Source: Anaerolineaceae bacterium
GTDB taxonomy: Bacteria > Chloroflexota > Anaerolineae > Anaerolineales > Anaerolineaceae
DNA: 38,388 bases
NCBI GenBank assembly: GCA_017417055.1
Contig: JAFPZX010000190.1
Coordinates: 1-38,388 of the forward strand
Direction of reading: 5' to 3'
The position numbers were made by a program, and so were the translations under genes. Positions 31,952 to 38,388 of the stretch are shown here, piece by piece; position 1 is the first letter of the stretch; the number at the start of each line of letters is the position of its first letter. The notes under the pieces are model-generated. The model saw only the letters and a list, made by a program, of their open reading frames with translations. It was not told the DNA's origin and searched no databases.

Positions 31952-32620
31952 ATGAAAGTTATTGTTTGTGAGAATGGGGTGGATTTGGAACAGGTTGTTT
32001 GCCGTGAGTTTCTGTTTCCTGACGGGAACCCGGATGAGTGGCGAGGTGTGACGGTTTTCGGTGAGAATCTGTCTGGAACGAAGCACATGGGGACCGGCAC
32101 CTTGTGTCGTGAAACCGACACGAGCGTGTCTGTCCCCATGTGCGGCAATCAGGATCAGAATTGCTGCTCCGATGGTTGTTCTCTTAATCCGCTGACACTG
32201 GGTTTGTTGTCAGAAGCGAGAAAGAAGGCTGATGAGACCGGTGACAAGGCGCAGATTCTCCTGATCGGTGAGGGCCTTGTGGAAACGGCACGGGAATATT
32301 TCTGCTTTGTTGACAGGGTTTTTGTCTATGATGATCCGAAACTCGCGGCGTTCGATCCCGAACATTTCGCAGCTGTTTTTTGGCATTTTATCGAAAATTA
32401 CAAGCCTGCGGCTTTTTTTATCCGGAACAGTGAATCAATGCGTCCCGTTATTGATGCCGTTCTTGCCAAAACCGGGGATTATTTGAACTGTACAGCGGAA
32501 GTTTCTGAATTTCATCTGTCCTGTTCGGATCCGGTCTGCAATCCGAACCATCGCGGTGAGCTGGTTATCTGCGAAATTCCGGATTCAGTTTTAGTGAGTC
32601 AAGTGACCTGTTTTTGTTGA
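31952..32620 (+). CDS. Degenerate EtfA (electron transfer flavoprotein alpha) N-terminal fragment
   Basis: A 222-residue product that resembles only the N-terminal domain of EtfA. The N-P-L-T-L-G-L-L-S-E-A-R segment, the V-D-R-V-F-V-Y-D-D-P-K-L-A strand and the Y-K-P-A-A-F-F-I-R ... M-R-P-V-I-D-A-V-L-A region match the family pattern. The C-terminal FAD-binding domain, which holds the cofactor in intact EtfA, is missing. A family B palindrome encodes about 20 in-frame residues (G-T-K-H-M-G-T-G-T-L-C-R) near residue 45. The last codons and the stop lie in a family C element. No etfB partner is adjacent. It may be a decaying gene or a divergent stand-alone domain. Confidence 0.6.
   Translation: MKVIVCENGVDLEQVVCREFLFPDGNPDEWRGVTVFGENLSGTKHMGTGTLCRETDTSVSVPMCGNQDQNCCSDGCSLNPLTLGLLSEARKKADETGDKAQILLIGEGLVETAREYFCFVDRVFVYDDPKLAAFDPEHFAAVFWHFIENYKPAAFFIRNSESMRPVIDAVLAKTGDYLNCTAEVSEFHLSCSDPVCNPNHRGELVICEIPDSVLVSQVTCFC
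32083..32143. repeat. Family B palindromic element inside a reading frame
   Basis: The perfect 12-bp arms GCACATGGGGAC (32083-32094) and GTCCCCATGTGC (32132-32143) enclose TTGTGTCG/CGACACGA pairing in the centre. It is read through in frame in the EtfA-like gene. Confidence 0.85.
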
Positions 32621-32657
32621 CTCAGGCTTGAGTCAACAGAACAGGCTGCATTGACTC
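32596..32657. repeat. Family C palindromic element, copy 2
   Basis: GAGTCAA ... ACCTGTTTTTGTTGACTCA ... TGAGTCAACAGAACAGG ... TTGACTC, a nested dyad. Its first half supplies the stop codon of the EtfA-like gene. It is followed by AATCAATCAGTGTTTCC, the same flank type as at 8161-8178. Confidence 0.85.
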
Positions 32658-32701
32658 TGAACAATCAATCAGTGTTTCCTTAGAAATGAGGAAAGGAAAA
32701 T

Positions 32702-33481
32702 ATGAATGCACAAATGATTATTGGACTTTTACTGCCGTTTGTCGGCACTTCGCTGGGTGCGGCGATGGTGTTTTTCCTGAAGGATTCGATCTCGAAGGGA
32801 CTGCAGCGGATCCTGACCGGATTTGCCGCCGGCGTGATGGTAGCCGCTTCTTTTTGGAGCCTGCTCCAGCCGGCCTTGGAGGGATCCGAACATATGGGAA
32901 AGCTTTCCTTTATCCCGGCTGCAGTCGGGTTTCTCGTCGGTATGGGGTTCCTTCTGTTGCTGGACGAGGTGACGCCGCATATGCATATGGACAATGCCGA
33001 AGAGGGGCCTCAGAGCACACTGAAGCGTACGACCAAGCTGATTTTGGCAGTCACGCTGCATAATATCCCGGAAGGGATGGCTGTGGGCGTCGTTTATGCA
33101 GATATTCTCGCGGGAAGGGGGCTGGTGAGTGCCGCTGGTGCGTTGGCGCTGGCCATTGGTATTGCCATCCAGAACTTCCCGGAAGGCGCGATCGTTTCCA
33201 TGCCGCTGCGGGCGGAGGGAATGCCAAAGAACAAGACCTTCCTGTATGGGGTTCTTTCCGGTATCGTTGAACCCATCGCGGCCGTTATCACGATCCTGGC
33301 CTCCAGTTTTATCACCTCCCTGCTGCCCTATCTGCTGGCTTTTGCGGCAGGCGCCATGTTTTATGTGGTCGTAGAGGAATTGATCCCGGAAATGTCCGAA
33401 GGGGAACATTCCAACTGGGGCACGATCGCCTTCAGTTTTGGTTTTGTCCTGATGATGATTTTGGATGTGGCTCTGGGATAG
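32702..33481 (+). CDS. ZIP-family metal (zinc) transporter
   Basis: A 259-residue integral membrane permease with about eight transmembrane helices. The metal-site motifs are H-N-I-P-E-G-M-A-V-G (helix 4) and I-Q-N-F-P-E-G-A-I-V-S (helix 5), characteristic of ZupT/GufA-type ZIP proteins that import zinc and related divalent cations. The loop before helix 4 carries H-M-H-M-D, a small histidine cluster typical of the family. It has a GAGGAAAGGA site and appears monocistronic, starting just after a family C element. With the zinc ABC system about 20 kb upstream, it gives the cell a second, low-energy uptake route. Regulation by the Zur-like protein is plausible but not visible. Confidence 0.92.
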   Translation: MNAQMIIGLLLPFVGTSLGAAMVFFLKDSISKGLQRILTGFAAGVMVAASFWSLLQPALEGSEHMGKLSFIPAAVGFLVGMGFLLLLDEVTPHMHMDNAEEGPQSTLKRTTKLILAVTLHNIPEGMAVGVVYADILAGRGLVSAAGALALAIGIAIQNFPEGAIVSMPLRAEGMPKNKTFLYGVLSGIVEPIAAVITILASSFITSLLPYLLAFAAGAMFYVVVEELIPEMSEGEHSNWGTIAFSFGFVLMMILDVALG

Positions 33482-33495
33482 GTGAGATAAAAAAA

Positions 33496-33522
33496 GGGAC
33501 TGTCCCTTCGTGAGACAGTCCC
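33496..33522. repeat. Family A palindrome between convergent genes
   Basis: GGGACTGTC (33496-33504) and GACAGTCCC (33514-33522) form a perfect 9-bp stem preceded by an A-run. On the reverse strand the stem is followed by TTTTTTTATC, so it can end the leftward transcript of the gene at 33539. Confidence 0.7.
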
Positions 33523-33538
33523 CGGTTTGGCGCTGATT

Positions 33539-34753
33539 TTATTGATGATCTTCGCCGGTGATGTAGCGGTAGAAGGCCGGGTTGACAGTGATCGTGCGGG
33601 GTGTTACCGTCAGATTTGGGTCGATGCTCTTCACTGCTTCGGCAACGGCTGCACTGTTTTCTTCAAGACTGAAGGAGTGAATGGAGTAACTGTCACCTTC
33701 ATATGCAATCACGTTATCCACCAGCTTCTTGAATTCCGGATTTTCCATTCCGGTGGTGGAGTGATAGAGCGGCTGCCACCAGGAAGAAGCCAGCAGCGGT
33801 TTGGTCGGAACGCCATTTTCATCAACGATGTTGTCGTACTTCTTGGCATAGGTTTCGACCAGATCATGGAAAGCTTCCTTGTCCGCGGCGGTATCGAATT
33901 CCAACGCCATATCGAATTCAATGGCGAAGGCAAAATAGCGTCCATCGATCTCACGAACCGCATAAGTCGGGGTCGGTTCGCTCGGTTCACCCCAGTCAAG
34001 CATGTATTCATAAACGGAGACTTTCGGCTCGATTTGAACATAGGCATCCATTCCCGCGGCTTTCATGAGGGCCACCAGCTGCATTACGTGGGTCGGATTG
34101 TCATGTCCATAGCGGAGCGTATTTTCTTCCAGAAAACGGGCATCATAACCGGCATATTTCATGGAGTAACCGGTGGTCGCTCCTTGAACGAGGATCTCGA
34201 TTCCCGCATTGCTGAGGGTGTCATCATCAAAGATCGTCGCGGCGCTCAATGTGGTCTGCAGCTCAGAAAGGATCTCGTCGTCATCAATACGGCCGATGTA
34301 ATGGCGGCCTTTTCCGCTGATTTCCGCTGCGCGGTAAAGCATCTTCGCTGCTCTCTGTGCGGAAAGGGCACCGCTGAAATTATCATCGTCATCCACGAGG
34401 TCCTGGTCCAGAGCAATCGCGACATAAGGGGCGTAGGCTTTATCTACTTTTACTTCCTCGTCTTTGAGGATTCTGTCGGCATTTCCGGCGTAAGCCAGCG
34501 CCAGCTCTTCCAGGTTTGCCAGGCGGACCGCACCGATGACAGCATCAGCGAGGGTCAGCGTCTGAGCATCCACAGGGTCGGCACCCAAAGCAGCCAGTGC
34601 GGCATTGAACTCTTCCGCACTGACGGTATCACCCGTGAAGGAGATGCCGTAATATTCATTCAGGTAGGCCGCGGCATTCTCGTTGGCAAACGCTGCGGTT
34701 TGGAGCAGTACCGCGCACAAAAGCGCAGTCAATACAATCAATATTTTCTTCAT
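33539..34753 (-). CDS. Secreted protein with SLH-like and transglutaminase-like segments
   Basis: A 404-residue exported protein. The N-terminus M-K-K-I-L-I-V-L-T-A-L-L-C-A-V-L-L-Q-T is a clear signal peptide with cleavage after A-F-A. GGAG precedes the ATG at 34753; 13 upstream in-frame codons are unlikely to be used. Residues 30-160 contain two stretches reminiscent of S-layer homology modules (A-P-Y-V-A-I-A-L-D ... A-K-M-L-Y-R-A), although S-layer anchoring is not certain. The region Y-G-H-D-N-P-T-H-V-M-Q-L-V-A-L-M-K-A-A-G-M-D-A resembles the helix-strand junction of transglutaminase-like folds, but no catalytic Cys is visible. The function is not known. Confidence 0.75.
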   Translation of the reverse strand: MKKILIVLTALLCAVLLQTAAFANENAAAYLNEYYGISFTGDTVSAEEFNAALAALGADPVDAQTLTLADAVIGAVRLANLEELALAYAGNADRILKDEEVKVDKAYAPYVAIALDQDLVDDDDNFSGALSAQRAAKMLYRAAEISGKGRHYIGRIDDDEILSELQTTLSAATIFDDDTLSNAGIEILVQGATTGYSMKYAGYDARFLEENTLRYGHDNPTHVMQLVALMKAAGMDAYVQIEPKVSVYEYMLDWGEPSEPTPTYAVREIDGRYFAFAIEFDMALEFDTAADKEAFHDLVETYAKKYDNIVDENGVPTKPLLASSWWQPLYHSTTGMENPEFKKLVDNVIAYEGDSYSIHSFSLEENSAAVAEAVKSIDPNLTVTPRTITVNPAFYRYITGEDHQ

Positions 34754-34822
34754 AATATTCTCCTTATCATCATTGTCGATCCTAACCGGCATGATCTGCC
34801 GGGGATTTGCCTTACCGGTGAT

Positions 34823-35281
34823 TTATGCGTGGCCGGAGAGCCGGACGGCGTCTGGAAAGTATTCCCTGAGGATGTCCAGGATGATGCCTGTTTGGTCAAA
34901 GACTTCTTCTGCTGTCTCTTCGGGATCCGCGTCTTTGGGCTGCAGGAAGGTGTATTTGTGATAAAACTGGCGTTCCTGACGGTAAATGCCGAACGCTCCG
35001 AGCGGGCAGGTGAGGTTCCAGTCCAGTATCATTTCTTTCATTGCCTCATAGCCGGGGCCGATTTTCATGATCATGGTGCTGTAAATCTGGATCAGATCAG
35101 CGTCGTCTGTATAGGAGGCGGCCATGAATTCTGTCATGACCATGTCTCCGGTTTCGGTGACCGGCAGCAGAGTCCGAAGAATATTGCCTGCCAGCGGATC
35201 TCCGCTGTCCGTTATGTAGGTTTCAAGATTCTTTTCCTTCAGCATCTTTTCGAGATTCGTTAGAAATTGATTCGTGTTCAT
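34823..35281 (-). CDS. Small protein, possibly YbjN/secretion-chaperone-like fold
   Basis: A 152-residue acidic protein starting at the ATG 5 nt after AAGGAAAA. The order of segments (N-terminal amphipathic helix F-L-T-N-L-E-K-M-L, beta strands, M-K-E-M-I-L-D-W-N-L linker, strands with G-A-F-G-I-Y, C-terminal helix D-Q-T-G-I-I-L-D-I-L-R-E-Y) is like YbjN or type III chaperone folds. That is an impression only. It lies between the secreted protein and the DUF4157 protein, all on the reverse strand, with a small CCGGCA/TGCCGG hairpin (34786-34802) separating it from the former. Confidence 0.65.
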   Translation of the reverse strand: MNTNQFLTNLEKMLKEKNLETYITDSGDPLAGNILRTLLPVTETGDMVMTEFMAASYTDDADLIQIYSTMIMKIGPGYEAMKEMILDWNLTCPLGAFGIYRQERQFYHKYTFLQPKDADPEETAEEVFDQTGIILDILREYFPDAVRLSGHA

Positions 35282-35365
35282 CGTTTTTCCTTTGTTTATC
35301 AAGTCAGCTGGAGTTTTTCAGCTGTCTGCATTTTCCTCGTTTTGATCCGTAACTGTTACCGTAAT

Positions 35366-35428
35366 GAGTCAAAGCGACCTGTTTTCGTTGACTCAGAATT
35401 GAGTCAACAGAACAGGTTGACATGACTC
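35366..35428. repeat. Family C palindromic element, copy 3
   Basis: GAGTCAA, ACCTGTTTTCGTTGACTCA, TGAGTCAACAGAACAGG and ATGACTC make the same nested dyad as the other two copies. It lies between two reverse-strand genes and could end transcription of the DUF4157 gene. Confidence 0.8.
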
Positions 35429-35445
35429 AGTCTGAATCGTTGCAA

Positions 35446-38169
35446 TCATCCTAATTTTTCAGCCAGGAGTTTGGCAGCTCCGTTGGCGTAGTAATTGCCG
35501 TTTCTGGGGTGCACACCCATGGCAGCGATAAAGTTTCTGGCCATCTGAGCTTCCGGACCACTCCCTTCAGCTTTGTGGATCAAAAGTTTTGCGCGCTTCA
35601 GGCTGATTGATTTTAACGCCGCTGTACGGGTGCCTTCTTTGAATCCTTTGCCTTTGAGAATGATTGCGCGTACTTCCTTATCGCTCAATTCCTGATTCGG
35701 GAACATCTGACGGACCTTTTTCATTTCTTCTTCCCAGTTGATGTTCATATCTTCCGCTGTCACTTTTTTACGCATCTGCCATTTTTTATATTTCTCATAG
35801 AAAAATTTGACAGCAGATGCGCCCAAACTTGCCAGACCAAGACCCAGTCCTATTGCGGGGCCGAGCGGACCGGCTGCCAGTGTCGCGATACCGCTTCCGG
35901 TCGTCAGTGCACCGGAAAGAGCCTTCCATGCTCCGCTTGTGCGGTTCATCTCCGATTTATACCTTCCCTGATTGAAAGTATTCATCATTGTCTCTTGATC
36001 TTTCGTAAGGTGTCCGTTCCCGTCACGAAGGTTATTAAGGGCTTCTACCTGCTTATCGATCTTGTTGATGCTTTTTTGACCGCGTCCCCACTGCATTATT
36101 CCTGCTGCGGCTGTTCCCGCACCCGTGGCAATGTTGAGACCGGGAACAAGATTCTCACCGCCTAATCCGGCAACGCTTCTAAGCGGTTTCGTAAGAGATT
36201 CTATTTTGGCTAAATTATTGATTGCGCTGAGTCCGCCGGAAACAAATGATGTGGCTGATGTTAAAGTATCCAGACCGGAACCGATAATTTCTTTCTTTTC
36301 GCCGCCGGCACCCACATTTTGAATGTCTCTTTTCATGGAATTAATGCCGGCAGCTACACCCAGCGCGCCGCTCACCAGGCCAAGTCCGCTTGCTCCTGAA
36401 TTGATTGAATTTCCGACAGTGGAACTGTGAGCAAGCAGCGAAGTCTGCGCGGATATATTTGCCATCTCCTTGTACAGACCCAGGTGATTTTTTGCTTCTT
36501 TCACATTTCCGATGTGTTTATTCCCGGGACTGAATTTTGCTGCAAGTCTTTCATCAATCGGGGCGTTTGATCGTATAATGTCGTTTGCTCCCGGTATCCC
36601 GAGAATATTTTCTTTATCTTCACCAGGCAGATCATTTTTGATATTGATCTGGTCTTTTTCATTGAAGGATTTATTTAAAAGATCATCGCCAAAACCGGAA
36701 TCATCTTTCTCTTTCATTCCGTATCCGTATGAGTTGGTTCTGATGATGTTATCTTCAGAATCATCTCCTATGATCAGGTTATTGTTCTTCTTTCCGAACA
36801 CGGTAGAGTTGGTTCTGATGATGTTATTTTCAGAATCATCATCAAAGATCAGGTTGTTTTTCTTCGAAGCGGGAAGATTGTTATTATGAGGATTTGCATT
36901 TTCTTCCCTTTGTTTTTCAAGCTCCTTCCTCAACCGATACATTTCAGCTAACTTGTCAATTGCTGTCTTTTTCTTTGGACCGGCTTTCCCTTTGTAAACC
37001 TTTTTATAATAAGAATCTGCTTCAGAGCCGGCTTTCTTCATGCTTTTGATTCCTTCCTCTGTGGTAAGAAAGGAATTTTTGGAAGCTTCTGTCCCAAGTT
37101 CATAAATATCTGCTGCACCCAATATCTTTTCGGTACGATCCTTGTCATTCCTAACTGTTTGGCTCCGGTCTTGCTTCCATACCTCCAGGGTTCCCTGATT
37201 TATATAATCCGGAAGACGGTTGATAATAGATCTAAAGATATTGTAATTTCTTCCTTGTGGAGAATTGGCTGCTTTAAAATCGAGTTCACCGGGCTGATTA
37301 TTCTCGACTAAGTCCTGGCGATAATCGTATAATTCAACGGCTGCATCTTCAAAACGATTCATGATCTCACAATAATCATCATAGGATAAATTACTTAGTT
37401 TATTTCTGTATTCACTCTTCTGATCGCTGGAGAGGTGGCTGGCATTGCGTGCGTCTGCAGCTTCTTTTACGCTATTCACAACCATGCTTGCTTTTCTGTC
37501 GTCTAAATTTAATTTTTTCGCTTCTGCATACGCAACATTTTTATCTGCTTCAGATGCTCCCCTGTTGGCGACATAGCCGGCTTCCATTTTAACAAGATAA
37601 TCCACATTATCATATGTAGACGTATCTACTTCTGCGCGTTTTTTCTTAAATGGCCACCACATCTGAACCGAACCTGCTGGAGCACGTTGGGAGACGTTTC
37701 CCTTCACCGCTCCCTGTTGGACGGTGTGGACCAGCTCGTGGGCAGCAATACGTGGTTCAAAACCACCTTTGCCAAAGTAAACATCGCGGCCAGTCGTCCA
37801 GGCACGGGCGCCCATCATTGCCGCTCGTCTTACACTGTTGATATCTGAATGGAATTGAACATCGGAAAAATCAGCACCCAGCCTGTCGCCCATCTCCCGA
37901 CGGACTTCATCGGGTTTTGAGCCGTGGATACCGACGGAAAGCCGGTCAGCCTCATCTTCTGCTGAAGGAATCTGGTGGTAATGTGGAAACATTTGGCGAT
38001 ATACGGATGAGCCGGGTTTGTTGTTTCCGTCATCAGCTCCGCCTATCATCTGTGCCATTACGCTGTTGGGAATAACAAAATCCGGGCGCTCATTCCCTGA
38101 ACGTGCGTCCTTTTTTGATGGATCCTGCTGCGTATCGAGCTGTTTGTTGTTTTGTTCCGTATATGCCAT
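35446..38169 (-). CDS. DUF4157 protein with long variable, pore-like C-terminal region
   Basis: A 907-residue protein without a signal peptide. Residues about 70-155 are a DUF4157 domain: M-G-D-R-L-G-A-D-F-S-D-V, R-A-W-T-T-G-R-D-V-Y-F, and the zinc-protease motif H144-E-L-V-H148. DUF4157 is common in cargo of extracellular contractile injection systems and in polymorphic toxins. Helical, charged residues (180-430) follow, then two to three 25-residue repeats (D-D-S-E-x-N-I-I-R-T-N-S), then Gly/Ala-rich hydrophobic segments (about 590-790) that could insert in membranes. A Lys-rich helix and a compact C-terminal domain end the chain. No eCIS structural gene is in view. An extended -10 lies 35 nt upstream; the Shine-Dalgarno site is weak (GGAC). 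Confidence 0.85.
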   Translation of the reverse strand: MAYTEQNNKQLDTQQDPSKKDARSGNERPDFVIPNSVMAQMIGGADDGNNKPGSSVYRQMFPHYHQIPSAEDEADRLSVGIHGSKPDEVRREMGDRLGADFSDVQFHSDINSVRRAAMMGARAWTTGRDVYFGKGGFEPRIAAHELVHTVQQGAVKGNVSQRAPAGSVQMWWPFKKKRAEVDTSTYDNVDYLVKMEAGYVANRGASEADKNVAYAEAKKLNLDDRKASMVVNSVKEAADARNASHLSSDQKSEYRNKLSNLSYDDYCEIMNRFEDAAVELYDYRQDLVENNQPGELDFKAANSPQGRNYNIFRSIINRLPDYINQGTLEVWKQDRSQTVRNDKDRTEKILGAADIYELGTEASKNSFLTTEEGIKSMKKAGSEADSYYKKVYKGKAGPKKKTAIDKLAEMYRLRKELEKQREENANPHNNNLPASKKNNLIFDDDSENNIIRTNSTVFGKKNNNLIIGDDSEDNIIRTNSYGYGMKEKDDSGFGDDLLNKSFNEKDQINIKNDLPGEDKENILGIPGANDIIRSNAPIDERLAAKFSPGNKHIGNVKEAKNHLGLYKEMANISAQTSLLAHSSTVGNSINSGASGLGLVSGALGVAAGINSMKRDIQNVGAGGEKKEIIGSGLDTLTSATSFVSGGLSAINNLAKIESLTKPLRSVAGLGGENLVPGLNIATGAGTAAAGIMQWGRGQKSINKIDKQVEALNNLRDGNGHLTKDQETMMNTFNQGRYKSEMNRTSGAWKALSGALTTGSGIATLAAGPLGPAIGLGLGLASLGASAVKFFYEKYKKWQMRKKVTAEDMNINWEEEMKKVRQMFPNQELSDKEVRAIILKGKGFKEGTRTAALKSISLKRAKLLIHKAEGSGPEAQMARNFIAAMGVHPRNGNYYANGAAKLLAEKLG
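36731..36865 (-). repeat. Internal 75-nt tandem repeat in the DUF4157 gene
   Basis: Two units with a period of 75 nt, both opening GAGTTGGTTCTGATGATGTT on the plus strand, encode the 25-residue D-D-S-E-x-N-I-I-R-T-N-S repeats. A shorter third trace (D-I-I-R-S-N) lies further along the protein. Confidence 0.8.
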
Positions 38170-38203
38170 GTTCTTTTTGTCCGTGAACGGTCCTGCAACA
38201 TTT

Positions 38204-38212
38204 ATTATAACA
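38204..38212 (-). promoter_or_regulatory. Extended -10 promoter element of the DUF4157 gene
   Basis: Reverse-strand TGTTATAAT matches TGnTATAAT. It lies 35 nt before the start codon, in an AT-rich stretch. Confidence 0.5.
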
Positions 38213-38289
38213 TTTATTTTTTTTTTTAAAATAAATAATGGAAATCAGGTCTGCGTATCAAATTTCCATAGAAAAGAAAAACTGGCAAA

Positions 38290-38343
38290 TTTGAATATAT
38301 GATACTTGAGCCTCTGGAGCGGCTCAAGTATCATATATTCAAA
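38290..38343. repeat. Perfect 23-bp hairpin at the right edge
   Basis: Arms 38290-38312 and 38321-38343 are exact complements (core ATGATACTTGAGCC / GGCTCAAGTATCAT) with an 8-nt loop TCTGGAGC. Direct repeats of AACTGG lie on both sides. It is unlike families A to C. The rest of 38170-38388 is AT-rich and shows no gene. Confidence 0.8.
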
Positions 38344-38388
38344 GAAACTGGTGAAAAAAAAATAGGAAGTTCCTAAAATTATATTTGC

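Noticed and set aside
33527-35263. A 578-codon open frame on the plus strand opposite the secreted protein and its neighbour
   Set aside because: It spans two reverse-strand genes that have ribosome-binding sites, a signal peptide in one case, and sensible protein sequence. The plus-strand product is His/Arg/Cys-rich without motifs, as expected of an antisense frame.

Overview
The window looks like the chromosome of an anaerobic bacterium of intermediate G+C content with strong Shine-Dalgarno sites. No rRNA or tRNA gene was recognised. Several genes point to Clostridia or Anaerolineae-type Chloroflexota: a methionine synthase without its activation domain plus a stand-alone activation protein, a bacterial GlnRS, a clostridial-type zinc-binding lipoprotein, a COG2509 flavoprotein, an AAA/DUF4143 ATPase, an isolated DUF4157 protein and an FtsZ outside a dcw cluster. 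I cannot decide between the two phyla from sequence alone.

Layout. 1-4.4 kb: end of an Fn3-like repeat protein, a TIM-barrel-like protein, an FtsZ whose T7-loop aspartate is histidine, and a small protein. 4.5-8.1 kb: VanX-type dipeptidase, a small unknown protein, an AT-rich DUF1016/PD-(D/E)xK nuclease and an FGGY sugar kinase. 8.3-13.7 kb: glnS, then a Fur/Zur-type regulator with a zinc ABC importer (binding lipoprotein, ATPase, permease). 13.8-16.6 kb: a reverse-strand AAA/DUF4143 ATPase framed by palindromes, and a COG2509 flavoprotein. 16.7-20.2 kb: a heterodimeric ABC exporter. 20.4-22.3 kb: a truncated Abi_2 gene, metF and the methionine synthase activation protein. 22.8-26 kb: an AT-rich MBOAT/DHHW polysaccharide O-acetylation pair. 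26.2-29.2 kb: an unknown protein and an orphan terminase-like ATPase/nuclease. 29.5-32.6 kb: metH with an in-frame amber codon, and an EtfA-like fragment. 32.7-38.2 kb: a ZIP metal transporter, then three reverse-strand genes ending in a 907-residue DUF4157 protein.

Functional links. MetF, MetH and the activation protein form one methyl-transfer pathway split over two loci. The Zur-type regulator, the ABC importer and possibly the ZIP transporter handle zinc.

The strongest unexplained signal is a dense population of dispersed palindromes. Family A is built on GGGAC-n-GTCCC, family B on GCACATGGGGAC/GTCCCCATGTGC, and family C on GAGTCAA/TTGACTC. They sit between genes and also inside reading frames. 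Family A adds about 50 in-frame residues to the terminase-like ATPase. Family B lies in frame in the EtfA-like gene and family C supplies that gene's stop. A family A unit before metF is flanked by a copy of metF's own ribosome-binding and start region, giving a 25-codon leader whose stop overlaps the metF ATG. This suggests active or recently active palindromic mobile elements that duplicate flanking sequence and are tolerated in proteins.
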